Source: Ferruginibacter yonginensis
GTDB taxonomy: Bacteria > Bacteroidota > Bacteroidia > Chitinophagales > Chitinophagaceae
DNA: 64,000 nucleotides
Direction: 5' to 3'
NCBI RefSeq assembly: GCF_042651465.1
Contig: NZ_JBHSCZ010000005.1
Location: 1 to 64,000, forward strand
How positions within the stretch are numbered: position 1 is the first letter of the stretch; each line of letters starts with the position of its first letter. Below the pieces are notes generated by a model, which made no database searches, was not told where the DNA came from, and saw only the letters and a list, made by a program, of their open reading frames with translations. This document shows positions 7,505 to 15,333 of the stretch, one piece after another. The translations under genes and the position numbers were made by a program.

Positions 7505-7966
7505 CTAAGTAGTTCTTTTTTTATAAAGTCCTTTAGCTAAGTTTATAAAATAAATAATCTGTCCAAGCATTAATGCAAATAAAGTGTATACAACATATTT
7601 AGTAATTGTCTTCGTATAAACAATTGCGTTCGAATTTTTTACGAAACTATTCTCATTTACGTTTGGTTTAATTATACTGTCAGCTAATGAAAATGCAATT
7701 AAGAAAAATAAGATTGTTAGAGTCGTAAGAATTATATCAATCCAAGTCAGTTTTATTGAGTGTAAAAATTTCTCAGTTAAAAAGTACAAAACATATTTAA
7801 TCAAAACAAAGATCGAAAGCGACCAAATTATTTGGGAAAGCGTAAATACATAAAATGTGTCGTAAAGATGTATATCTATTATTTTTTCCTCAGTCAATAA
7901 AAAAGATTTTACTATGACTAAAATAAGTCCTGTCATTAACAGTAATATAAAAGGTCTTTGTTTCAT
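7505..7966 (-). CDS. Four-TM integral membrane protein, unknown (cassette gene)
   Basis: 153 residues with four hydrophobic segments (about 6-24, 42-64, 76-96 and 123-146) joined by short charged loops. The N-terminal basic residues (MKQR) suggest a cytoplasmic N-terminus. No catalytic motif is visible. Sole gene of its cassette, starting 32 bp from element 8. Function unknown; small multi-TM proteins are common effectors in mobile defence cassettes, but nothing here proves that. Confidence 0.7.
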   Translation of the reverse strand: MKQRPFILLLMTGLILVIVKSFLLTEEKIIDIHLYDTFYVFTLSQIIWSLSIFVLIKYVLYFLTEKFLHSIKLTWIDIILTTLTILFFLIAFSLADSIIKPNVNENSFVKNSNAIVYTKTITKYVVYTLFALMLGQIIYFINLAKGLYKKRTT

Positions 7967-7998
7967 TATTAGGGTTTGACCGAAAATTAATATCAGCT

Positions 7999-8184
7999 AA
8001 CGACCGGGTATTTGCGAAGACTGGGAATTTCGAGTTCCGTCCGCCCGACCGATGTTGATTTATTGTTGATGATGAAATTAAGAAATAATGTTGATTAGTA
8101 ACGTCTAGCCCGAACCGCAGCTGATTAGAACTTTTCTAGCCGATGACCTATTCTTCCAGCCCAGATTTTGCAAATACCGATGTT
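7999..8184. repeat. attC-like element 8 (type B)
   Basis: 186 bp, near-identical to elements 7 and 10. Arms GTATTTGCGAAGACTGGG and CCCAGATTTTGCAAATAC. Flank GTTAGCT pairs with AGCTAAC at 8361-8367. Confidence 0.85.
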
Positions 8185-8364
8185 AGCTTATGTGCCAACA
8201 AAGTATCATTAACATGCTGCGTCCCACAATAATAAACTTGAAAGAATTGTATACCGTCCTTGCTCGGCTATGTACAAAAGCAAAAAAATATTCCCAAGTA
8301 AATTGCTTACTGCTTTCTTTCTAACTACCGATGTTTGGCTTTGCGCCGCAGCGGCATTGGAGCT
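8185..8364. other. Minimal cassette without a gene (180 bp)
   Basis: Lies between elements 8 and 9. No open frame of useful length on the minus strand. Its ends GTTAGCT and AGCTAAC are complementary, so it is bounded like a true cassette although it carries almost nothing. Possible small RNA or promoter cassette. Confidence 0.55.
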
Positions 8365-8551
8365 AACGGCCGGGTATTGCTGGTCGTTGGGTTTGCCGAC
8401 GTCCTGCCCGGTACTGAAGTTAAATTTATAAAATAAAGTTGATGATTAGGAGAGAAGCTCAAGAGAAATCCGTCCGCCTGAACCGCTGCTTGGAGTTGTA
8501 CCGCCGATGATTGTTATTCCGTCCAGCCCCAATGGCAGCAATAGCTTTGTT
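8365..8551. repeat. attC-like element 9 (type A)
   Basis: 187 bp, type A arms. The 3' GTT at 8549-8551 overlaps the stop codon (TAA at 8550-8552 on the minus strand) of the TPR gene, and GTTAGCTGTA pairs with TACAGCTAAC at 10254-10263. Confidence 0.85.
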
Positions 8552-9803
8552 AGCTGTAGTTGTTTTTCTTTTTTATGTTTTTTATGTTTTCAAGAAGTAT
8601 TTCATTATGTTCTTTAAAAGTATCAATGTCAAATTCGCCTTTTGAATATTTTTTAATCTTTGGAATTATTTTATTTAGTTCTTGAATGTTATCTAATCCT
8701 AAATAGGCTTGTGCAATAGTTTGATATATCCAATGTTGGTCTCCTCTTTCTTTAAAAGCTTTATCTGCAATAAGTTCTTTGCATAGCTCAATTATTTCTT
8801 CCCTTATTCGTTGGCTTTGTAAAAAATAAGATATCGCTTCAAACTTATTTTTTTCAATTGTTGCTTTTGTAGTTAAAAGAAAAGCATAGTTAATTCCATT
8901 GTAGTAATCTTGTGCAATATGATAACCTTTTGAATAAAATCTAATTGCTTTATCAAGATATTTTAATGATTTTGTTATTTCAAAAAGTCGTTTATTAATT
9001 GAACCTGATAAACCTAAAGTTTCTGGGTCTGTAGTTTCTTCGGGATTAAGTTTACTTAATATTTCTTCCGCATCTAACAGTGCTTTTTTGGGGCTAGGCT
9101 TTTCTAACTTATATGTTACTAATGCTAGTCTCTGTCTTAAAAATATATTTTGAGGTTCAAATTTTAAGCAAACTCTATAAAGTTGACCCGCAACCCAAAA
9201 CTCTTTGTTATCTTTTGCTTTTTCAGCATCATAAATTAGTTCTGATAAAGTTGGTTGTATATCACTATATTCTTTAATACTTTTAACATCAACATTTTCA
9301 AACTTTGGTGGTTGTAGTTTTGGTAAATATGTATAGACAGGACTGTCGTTTTTTTTAGTGTTTAGAACTTCTAAAACAGTAGCTTTTAGCTCGTTTTTAA
9401 ATCGTTTAGCTTCACTTACACCAATATCTTTTCCTAAATGTTCATATTTTGAAATTAAAGTATGATTGAGGTCAAATGGATATTTTGTTTTGTCTTCAGA
9501 AATTACAATTGTTGCATTAGGTCTTAAAGCATGTCTTACACCTAGTTCATATAGAGCATTAGGGTTGAGAGTAGAAATATCTGCAATTACAATATCAGCA
9601 TTTAGTATCCATTCGTACATAGGTACATCTATATTTCCTGAATGTCGAATGTCTTTAGCTCTGAAACATTCAATGTCTAATTCGTCAAAAGCAGGTTTGA
9701 TTAGGTTATCAAATGTCTTGTCTAAATCAAAAATATTTCCTGTTTCAAAATCTGTCTTTGGTCCAAAACCAATGATTACAAAGCAAGTTTTTTTCTTACT
9801 CAT
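8550..9803 (-). CDS. TIR/deoxyribosyltransferase-like domain fused to TPR-like helices
   Basis: 417 residues. The N-terminal 140 residues form a flavodoxin-like domain of the nucleoside-2-deoxyribosyltransferase/TIR-like group: KTCFVIIGFGP, then DIVIADISTLNPNALYELGV, where the conserved Glu sits as in the NADase/NDT active site. From about residue 190 onward the protein is all-helical with TPR-like 34-residue periodicity (for example FWVAGQLYRVCLKFEP). It follows the ThsB-like TIR gene with a single base between stop and start, so the two are co-expressed. Likely a nucleotide- or NAD-handling effector or sensor; the pairing suggests antiphage defence (inference). Its last codons lie on the cassette end. 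Confidence 0.8.
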   Translation of the reverse strand: MSKKKTCFVIIGFGPKTDFETGNIFDLDKTFDNLIKPAFDELDIECFRAKDIRHSGNIDVPMYEWILNADIVIADISTLNPNALYELGVRHALRPNATIVISEDKTKYPFDLNHTLISKYEHLGKDIGVSEAKRFKNELKATVLEVLNTKKNDSPVYTYLPKLQPPKFENVDVKSIKEYSDIQPTLSELIYDAEKAKDNKEFWVAGQLYRVCLKFEPQNIFLRQRLALVTYKLEKPSPKKALLDAEEILSKLNPEETTDPETLGLSGSINKRLFEITKSLKYLDKAIRFYSKGYHIAQDYYNGINYAFLLTTKATIEKNKFEAISYFLQSQRIREEIIELCKELIADKAFKERGDQHWIYQTIAQAYLGLDNIQELNKIIPKIKKYSKGEFDIDTFKEHNEILLENIKNIKKKNNYS

Positions 9804-9804
9804 A

Positions 9805-10206
9805 TTATGCGTTTGCTATTGCGTCAACAATGGATTGATATGTAAATGACATTGCCCAACTTGCGCCAACTCCATAAAGTTCTGAAGGTGAAGTATTTTC
9901 TCTGTCTGTTTTGACTGCAACAATTCTTTTTCCAAGTTCAACAGCTTTTTCTATTTCCCATTTTACCCATTGACTTTTATGTGTTTTTGGACCAATTATA
10001 ACTAAAAAATATGTTGCTTCATTTATATATCTTGACAACACTGATTTAATTGCTCCTGCATTACTACTATTAATTCCAACGTCAGCAGAATGATCGTGAA
10101 TTGAAAAATCAAATAATCTATTAGCATCCCAAGCTAAAAGTAAATTCTTGTAATGTTTGTCATTCGTATAGTCGTAGCTAACGAATATTTTCTTCTTGTA
10201 TCCCAT
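9805..10206 (-). CDS. TIR domain protein, ThsB/MTH538-like
   Basis: 133 residues from the ATG at 10206 (MGYKKKIFVSYDYTND). A longer frame reaching 10269 starts in the attC-like element and is unlikely. The fold is the DUF1863/MTH538 TIR-like group that includes the Thoeris sensor ThsB: KKIFVSYDY (strand A), FDFSIHDHSAD, YFLVIIGPKTHKSQWVKWEIEKA (with the conserved W-x-x-E Glu) and RIVAVKTD. ThsB proteins make cyclic ADP-ribose-type signals from NAD on infection (family knowledge). No Sir2-SLOG ThsA is present; the partner is the TIR-like/TPR gene 1 bp downstream, an unusual combination. Confidence 0.85.
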   Translation of the reverse strand: MGYKKKIFVSYDYTNDKHYKNLLLAWDANRLFDFSIHDHSADVGINSSNAGAIKSVLSRYINEATYFLVIIGPKTHKSQWVKWEIEKAVELGKRIVAVKTDRENTSPSELYGVGASWAMSFTYQSIVDAIANA

Positions 10207-10260
10207 TTTTTTGTTTTTGTTAATTAAATATTTAGTGACTGTCTCGGTACAATTACAGCT

Positions 10261-10446
10261 AACGACCAAGTATTTGCGAAGACTGGGAATTTTGAGTTCC
10301 GTCCGCCCGACCGATGTTGATTTGTTGTTGATGTTGAAATTAAGAAATAATGTTGATTAGTAACGTCCTGCCCGAACCGCAGCTGATTAGAACTGTTCCA
10401 GCCGATAACCTATTCGTCCAGCCCAGATTTTGCAAATAGCTTTGTT
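10261..10446. repeat. attC-like element 10 (type B)
   Basis: 186 bp, type B arms (GTATTTGCGAAGACTGGG / CCCAGATTTTGCAAATA). Flank GTTAGCAGCA at the 3' end pairs with TGCTGCTAAC at 11348-11357. Confidence 0.85.
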
Positions 10447-10458
10447 AGCAGCAGTTTT

Positions 10459-11328
10459 TTATTCTGCGGTTGGATTGTCAAAGTTTTTAAGTAATTTATT
10501 TAATATAATTTGAATTTCTGACTCAAATGGCATTTTGAAAGGGTATGAAATATGAAATCCATCACTTTCTTTTTCAAAATCATCCTTATATAAATTTATG
10601 CCCCTTAAAGTATAAATATGCTCTTTGAATCTACCATCTTCTGTTAGCGAATAGTCAGCGATTCCATATACTTTAAAATTTTTCTCTACTATTTCTCCAT
10701 ATTGTATTCCTCCTCCCACAGAGTTAACTTTGCCTTCTCTTATGACTTGTCTTATAATATGCGAAGGAGTTAGTGTGGTATTTTGAGTATGAATTTGTTC
10801 AGCCTCTTTCTCACCACTACCAAAAAATCTTATTCCATTTTCTTTTAGAATTTCTTCATAAAATGGTCTAATTGGATAATCTGTGGTATCGCATGAAAAA
10901 TAAAAGGTTCTAATTTTTTTTTGAACTGCACAATACCCAGTAAGTATTAGACCACAGAGCCCATTTTCTTGAATAATTTTTCCTAAGTCTAAAGTTGTCT
11001 TTTCAAATATTTTAAAAACTAATTTGGAAATTCCATACATTGATAAATCTGTATAACCAGGGATATATTGCAAGTTTTGTAAAATTTCATAAACAGATTC
11101 TTTTACAGTGTAGGCATTTATTGCGCTCCCAACGACTGCAACCCCAAGTATGTGGTCATAATCAAGATTATTAGTGTTTGTCTCCGAATTTGTTGGTGAG
11201 AAAATTTTGACGGGTACTGAAAACACTTTTATTCCATAATCAATGTGTCCAGATGTACCAAAACTAATCCTTGAGTCTGAGGATAAAGTAACAGTATTAT
11301 TATGTTTTTGTGCTATTACAAGTGTCAT
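10459..11328 (-). CDS. Proteasome-like N-terminal nucleophile hydrolase (cassette gene)
   Basis: 289 residues. The sequence starts MTLVIAQKHNNTVTLSSDSR. After removal of Met, Thr1 is followed by Asp at 17 (SSDSR) and Lys at 33 (GIKVF), exactly the Thr1-Asp17-Lys33 spacing of proteasome beta subunits and HslV. A VVGSAINAYT segment resembles the conserved Gly/Ala strand near helix 1 of that fold. The remaining 200 residues, including FFGSGEKEAEQ and VGGGIQYGE, fit a proteasome-like fold with an extended C-terminus. No ATPase or propeptide gene adjoins. Probably a self-processing Thr hydrolase; substrate unknown. It starts 27 bp from element 11, leaving almost no room for a promoter. Confidence 0.8.
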   Translation of the reverse strand: MTLVIAQKHNNTVTLSSDSRISFGTSGHIDYGIKVFSVPVKIFSPTNSETNTNNLDYDHILGVAVVGSAINAYTVKESVYEILQNLQYIPGYTDLSMYGISKLVFKIFEKTTLDLGKIIQENGLCGLILTGYCAVQKKIRTFYFSCDTTDYPIRPFYEEILKENGIRFFGSGEKEAEQIHTQNTTLTPSHIIRQVIREGKVNSVGGGIQYGEIVEKNFKVYGIADYSLTEDGRFKEHIYTLRGINLYKDDFEKESDGFHISYPFKMPFESEIQIILNKLLKNFDNPTAE

Positions 11329-11354
11329 TATGAATGCTATTTCAAATTGCTGCT

Positions 11355-11540
11355 AACGACCGGGTATTGCTGGTCGTTGGGTTTGCCGACGTCCTGCCCG
11401 GTACCGAAGTTAAATTTATAAAATTAAGTTGATGATTAGAACTGATGCTCAAGAGAAATCCGTCCGCCTGAACTGCTGCTGGGATTTGTAGAGTTGCTGA
11501 TTGTTATTCCGTCCAACCCCAATGGCAGCAATACCATGTT
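11355..11540. repeat. attC-like element 11 (type A)
   Basis: 186 bp, type A, nearly identical to element 1. Flank GTTGGTGGCAGGTG (11538-11551) pairs with CACTTGCCACCCAAC at 12465-12479 with one mismatch and one unpaired base. Confidence 0.85.
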
Positions 11541-11553
11541 GGTGGCAGGTGTT

Positions 11554-12429
11554 CTAAAATATGGGTTCTCCTGCAAATATATTTTTTATTACGATGCCAG
11601 GTAAAATTCTATAAACAGGAATTTGAATTTTATATTTCTTACATAATTCTGTAATGCTAGTATCAATTTGTTCATTAGAGTATCTGGAAGAAAAATGCCC
11701 AAGAATTAAACGCTCAATATTAATTTCTGATACAGATTTAATTACATCTTCGAGCATACTGTGTTTATTGCCGTGTGTTTGTATGTTTTTGTCTTCTTCA
11801 TTACCTAAGAAGGTAGCTTCATGAATTAATATTTTTGAGTTATTCCAATGCTGAAAGTTTTCACAAGGAGTATCACCACTATACGATAATAATATTGTTT
11901 CAATTGTTGTGTGAGTTGCTTCTCTACCCAATTTTTCAATTTGAATTTTTATGTCATTTGCAGGTAAGTTGAGATATTCATTTTTTAATTTTGATTTTAC
12001 ACTAACGACCTTATATCCTAGACTTTTGTTAGTATCTTCATTGCACGAAACATGATTATTTCTTAATGCTTCTACATAAATATCTTTTCTTATCCAAATT
12101 TTTGCTTTATTGATAATTGGTTTCCATGTTGTTCCTTTAACGTGAGGGTCAAATTTTACTGAGAAATCTTTAATAGCTGGGAAAGAGCCACAATCTTTGG
12201 GATAGTAAATTACGGGAAATCCTTCCCTTGCGTTTAACTGATTAAATTGTAAGAGTCCAGTGAGATGATCTCTGTCAGCATGTGAAATAAAAACATTTTC
12301 TATTTTTCTGCTTTTTTGTAACAAGGCAGAAATTAACCCATCTCCACAATCAAATAAAAGTCCTAATTCTTCAATAAAATACCAAGTTGAAAATAATGCT
12401 GTTGAATATCCTGAAATTGTTAAGTTCAT
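11554..12429 (-). CDS. RNase Z-like metallo-beta-lactamase-fold hydrolase (cassette gene)
   Basis: 291 residues from the ATG at 12429 (MNLTISGYST); the GTG 45 bp upstream lies at the cassette end and is less likely. Metal-binding motifs of the ElaC/RNase Z branch: FISHADRDHLTGL (HxDxDH, second His replaced by Asp), SYSGDTP (Asp), ILIHEATFL, THGNKHSM (His) and LILGHFSSRY (His). Chromosomal RNase Z matures tRNA 3' ends; this divergent cassette copy could cut RNA or another phosphodiester such as a signal nucleotide. The substrate cannot be read from sequence. Confidence 0.8.
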   Translation of the reverse strand: MNLTISGYSTALFSTWYFIEELGLLFDCGDGLISALLQKSRKIENVFISHADRDHLTGLLQFNQLNAREGFPVIYYPKDCGSFPAIKDFSVKFDPHVKGTTWKPIINKAKIWIRKDIYVEALRNNHVSCNEDTNKSLGYKVVSVKSKLKNEYLNLPANDIKIQIEKLGREATHTTIETILLSYSGDTPCENFQHWNNSKILIHEATFLGNEEDKNIQTHGNKHSMLEDVIKSVSEINIERLILGHFSSRYSNEQIDTSITELCKKYKIQIPVYRILPGIVIKNIFAGEPIF

Positions 12430-12476
12430 CTCAAAGGTTGTGTTTAATATTTGCTGCTGCTTTACACTTGCCACCC

Positions 12477-12663
12477 AACGACCGGGTATTGCTGGTCGTT
12501 GGGTTTGCCGACGTCCAGCCCGGTGCTGAAGTTAAATTTATAGAATAAAGTTGATGATTAGAAATGCAGATCATTAGAAATCCGTCCGCCCGAACTGCTG
12601 CTGGGATTTGTACAGCCGATGATTGTTATTCCGTCCCGCCCCAATGGCAGCAATAGCTTTGTT
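12477..12663. repeat. attC-like element 12 (type A)
   Basis: 187 bp, type A arms. Flank GTTAGGCGTT (12661-12670) is the exact complement of AACGCCTAAC (13368-13377). This boundary alone also satisfies the classical integron boxes GTTRRRY and RYYYAAC. Confidence 0.85.
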
Positions 12664-13374
12664 AGGCGTTGTACTACGCTGTTGCATAATACTTCGCACT
12701 TTATAAATTCAAAAGTTGCAATAAGTGCGGTGGCTAAAAATAAACCTCTTTTGCATGGCGAACTAAATTATCAGCCTTTAAGCAATGCAAATGTGGTTTA
12801 TTCTGTGCGTTGGCTAATAATAAACTATCATTCAGAGATTTAAAAAGCTACTTAACTTGTTCAATTCTAGATTGTATACTTTTTTTTCTGCTGTGTGTAA
12901 GTTTTTTTCTGAATTGCGTACTTTTTATTCTGCAGTGTGTAAGTTTGTTTCTGAATTGTGTACTTTTTTTTCTGCTGTGTGTAAGTTCAATTCTAAATTG
13001 CGTACTTTTTTTCTGCTGTGAGTAAGTTTATTTCTCAATTGTGTACTTTCATTTCTGAATTGCGTACTTTCTATTCTGCTTTGAGTAAGTTTTATTCTGA
13101 ATTGTGTATTTTTTATCAGCGAATAAATTAGAAAATCTATTTCAAAAGCTGATTAAATATTCATTCGTCTTGCTTAATTGAAATAGAACTGTTGATAATA
13201 TTTAAAAAAGTCTAATTAGGAAACAAAAGTTGGCAGAAGGGTGGGGCGATTACAAATGTGGTGCAATGATAATTGTTAAATTAAAAGAGATGCACCTCTT
13301 TTGTAATTGCAGAGCGTAGGTCTTCTTGCTGTTTAAATTATAATACTGCTAGTTTTTCTAAAAGTATAACGCCT
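12664..13374. other. Cassette without a convincing gene, with a 21-bp tandem repeat (711 bp)
   Basis: The ends are exact complements, so this is a complete cassette. The minus strand lacks an ATG-started frame of length. At 12863-13120 it carries about a dozen degenerate 21-bp units (see separate entry). A second, shorter repeat (GCGxTGGCTAAxAATAAAC) occurs at about 12729 and 12808. Near 13287 an AAAAGAG/CTCTTTT hairpin is present. It could be a decayed coiled-coil gene or a non-coding cassette. Confidence 0.6.
12863..13120. repeat. Degenerate 21/42-bp tandem repeat
   Basis: Plus-strand units alternate between TTCTGxxGTGTGTAAGTTT and TTCTGAATTGCGTACTTTTT types. On the minus strand one frame reads heptads such as KVRNSEK NLHTAEK KVHNSET NLHTAE, broken by a TAG/TAA and a length change in an A-run. 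Heptad-sized units suggest origin in a coiled-coil coding sequence. Confidence 0.7.
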
Positions 13375-13561
13375 AACGAACAGGGCTTTGGGCAGGTGTG
13401 GTATTAGTATTCCGTCCGCCGGTACCGCTGCTGATAAAAATTAATTAGTTGAAGTTAAGAACTTAAGCTTAAAGTTGTTTGTCCAGCCCGAACTGAAGAT
13501 TGGCTTTTTACTGCTGTCGATTGTACTTCCGTCCAGCCACACTTGCGCAAAACCCCATGTT
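13375..13561. repeat. attC-like element 13 (type C)
   Basis: 187 bp. Arms GGGCTTTGGGCAGGTGTGG and CCACACTTGCGCAAAACCCC pair well and differ from element 6 in both arms at once (GTGTGG/CCACAC against GTGGGG/CCCCAC). Flank GTTGTGCGT pairs with ACGCACAAC at 14432-14440. Confidence 0.85.
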
Positions 13562-13578
13562 GTGCGTTCGCTTTTCTA

Positions 13579-14394
13579 TTAATTCTTTTCAAGCTGAGTT
13601 ATACAATCTATTAAATCTTTAATCCAATCAGGTTTAATTCCTTTATCTTTTTTAGCTTTTTTTAAATTGTCTTTTAATAGAGGTAAAAAGTCTTTGTCAT
13701 TCAATTCTTCTATTGATTCAAATATTAATTTACCAAACTCGCCATCTAAAAGTTCTCTTTTGATTACTTCTTTAATACGAAGGTCTTTTCTTTTTGCAAG
13801 TCCAACTATGGCTTCAAGCTTTGTGTCTTGATGTTTGTCGTCGACTCTCGACCATAAGGCTTCCCTAATAATTTTATTGTCTCTTTCTATTTGAGTGCCA
13901 ATTCCAAAAGTAGCCCAATCTCTAATATGTGAAGCTTTGTCGTTTGTCAAATGTATTAAAGTATCTATTGCTAATTTGTTGTCAACCGAAAGCAAAGCAG
14001 AAACCAAGCCATCTCTAACACCTTCGTTAGCATTGTCTTTAAATGAAACCAAAAGTGCTATCTCATCAGATTTTAGTTTTTCATTATTGTGTCCGATTGC
14101 ATACAAAACAGAAAGCAATACTTTTGGGTCTTTCTCTTTTTTTAAGATGTCAAAAAATAGTTTTCGAGATTCTTTGAAGAAAGGTCGAGGCGTCAAACCC
14201 AATTGGGCTAATATGTCAATACCAATAATTCGTTCTTTGGGTTTTGATGATTTTATTTGTTTAACACAAGTATTGAAATTGTTGGCATTTGCTCTTGAAC
14301 GTAGTGTTCGGATATTATCCCAATAAGTCTTGTCCGACTTATTATTTACAAGCCGAAAAAATAGTTTTTCATCAGTCCAATTCTTTCTACTCAT
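13579..14394 (-). CDS. HEAT-repeat protein (cassette gene)
   Basis: 271 residues, entirely helical with HEAT-like units of 30-38 residues (PKERIIGIDILAQLG; DPKVLLSVLYAIGH; NEGVRDGLVSALLSV; ASHIRDWATFGIGTQ; DTKLEAIVGLAKR). The IRDWATFGIG unit is typical of bacterial HEAT proteins of the PBS-lyase-like group. No signal peptide. Binds a protein or nucleic acid partner, unknown here. Sole gene of its cassette; starts 44 bp from element 14 and stops 18 bp from element 13. Confidence 0.8.
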   Translation of the reverse strand: MSRKNWTDEKLFFRLVNNKSDKTYWDNIRTLRSRANANNFNTCVKQIKSSKPKERIIGIDILAQLGLTPRPFFKESRKLFFDILKKEKDPKVLLSVLYAIGHNNEKLKSDEIALLVSFKDNANEGVRDGLVSALLSVDNKLAIDTLIHLTNDKASHIRDWATFGIGTQIERDNKIIREALWSRVDDKHQDTKLEAIVGLAKRKDLRIKEVIKRELLDGEFGKLIFESIEELNDKDFLPLLKDNLKKAKKDKGIKPDWIKDLIDCITQLEKN

Positions 14395-14437
14395 TTCAAA
14401 GTTTGTCGTTTAACGAGGGTTGTCTAAAGTGACGCAC

Positions 14438-14623
14438 AACGGACGGGTATTGCTGGTCGTTGGGTTTGCCGACGTCCAGCCCGGTGATGAAGTTAAATTT
14501 ATAAAATAAAGTTGATGATTAGAGATGAAGCTCAACAGAAATCCGTCCGCCCGAACTGCTGCTTGGTATTGCACAGCCGATGATTGATATTCCGTCCAGC
14601 CCCAATGCCAGCAATACCATGTT
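14438..14623. repeat. attC-like element 14 (type A)
   Basis: 186 bp, type A. Its 3' arm reads CCCCAATGCCAGCAATA against GGCA in most copies; element 15 shares this variant. Flank GTTAGCGGTA pairs exactly with TACCGCTAAC at 15327-15336. Confidence 0.85.
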
Positions 14624-14641
14624 AGCGGTAGTTTTTCTTTG

Positions 14642-15286
14642 TCAATATTTGATTTTTAAATTTATTTTTTCAAACTCTTTAGTCTGCCCATTTTTATTTT
14701 CGTCAAATGTTAATGTTAGATTGTTTGTTGAGGACAAAGAGAATGTAATATTTTTCTGTCCTGAAAATTGTTGAATAAATTCGTCTGCTTTGTCAAAATT
14801 TGAAACTCCGAACTCTATGCTTGTCAATTTTTTTAACCCATATTTGTGTTCTATTGGTTCAGTTTCATTTTTCTTTTGTCCTTTAAATGGAAGTCTGAAA
14901 GTCCAGGGTAAATTAAGATTTTGCTCGTTTTTTATAATGTCTATGTTCAGTCCAATGGGAAAATATTCAGGTTGATATTTAAAAGAATTTTTAAAAAGAT
15001 TTTCTATTTCGTCTGTGTTCACGATACAAAGCCCAAATGGCGAATTATTTGAATTAAAGTCTGCTCGTTGCCACAATCCTGTCGGTTTTGTTTTGTCACT
15101 TTTCAATTCTTCTTCATTGTGAACCCAAAGAATTTCCAAAAAAAAATTCTCAAAGTAGAATTTTCTGTTAGTCGTACCTTGTCCAATGTGAACTCTGCTA
15201 CTTCCTTCTGTCAAACCGAATTGTACAAGTTCGTCAGCAACTTTACCATTGTCGTTTGTGAATATGAAAATATGGTCTACTTGCAT
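14642..15286 (-). CDS. VOC/glyoxalase-like family protein (cassette gene)
   Basis: 214 residues beginning MQVDHIFIFTNDNG, the opening strand of the vicinal-oxygen-chelate fold, followed by FYFENFFLEILWVHNEEE, the matching beta-alpha-beta module with a candidate metal Glu. A second module starts about residue 150 (LTSIEFGVSNFDKADEF). Proteins of this shape are annotated as glyoxalase-like in many Bacteroidota; substrate unknown. Genes of this family are frequent integron cassette cargo (general knowledge). Starts 48 bp from element 15. Confidence 0.75.
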   Translation of the reverse strand: MQVDHIFIFTNDNGKVADELVQFGLTEGSSRVHIGQGTTNRKFYFENFFLEILWVHNEEELKSDKTKPTGLWQRADFNSNNSPFGLCIVNTDEIENLFKNSFKYQPEYFPIGLNIDIIKNEQNLNLPWTFRLPFKGQKKNETEPIEHKYGLKKLTSIEFGVSNFDKADEFIQQFSGQKNITFSLSSTNNLTLTFDENKNGQTKEFEKINLKIKY

Positions 15287-15333
15287 TGTGAATTTTTTTG
15301 TTAATTGTACGATGTCGTTCTAAAATTACCGCT

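Noticed and set aside
10207..10269. Longer N-terminus of the ThsB-like protein
   Set aside because: The added 21 residues are read from the cassette end and element 10; the ATG at 10206 starts right at the conserved fold.
12810..13025. Plus-strand frame giving a Cys/Leu/Phe-rich, membrane-like repeat peptide
   Set aside because: It is the reverse reading of the 21-bp tandem repeat; hydrophobicity is a by-product of the TTTCTG units, and all other cassette genes are on the minus strand.
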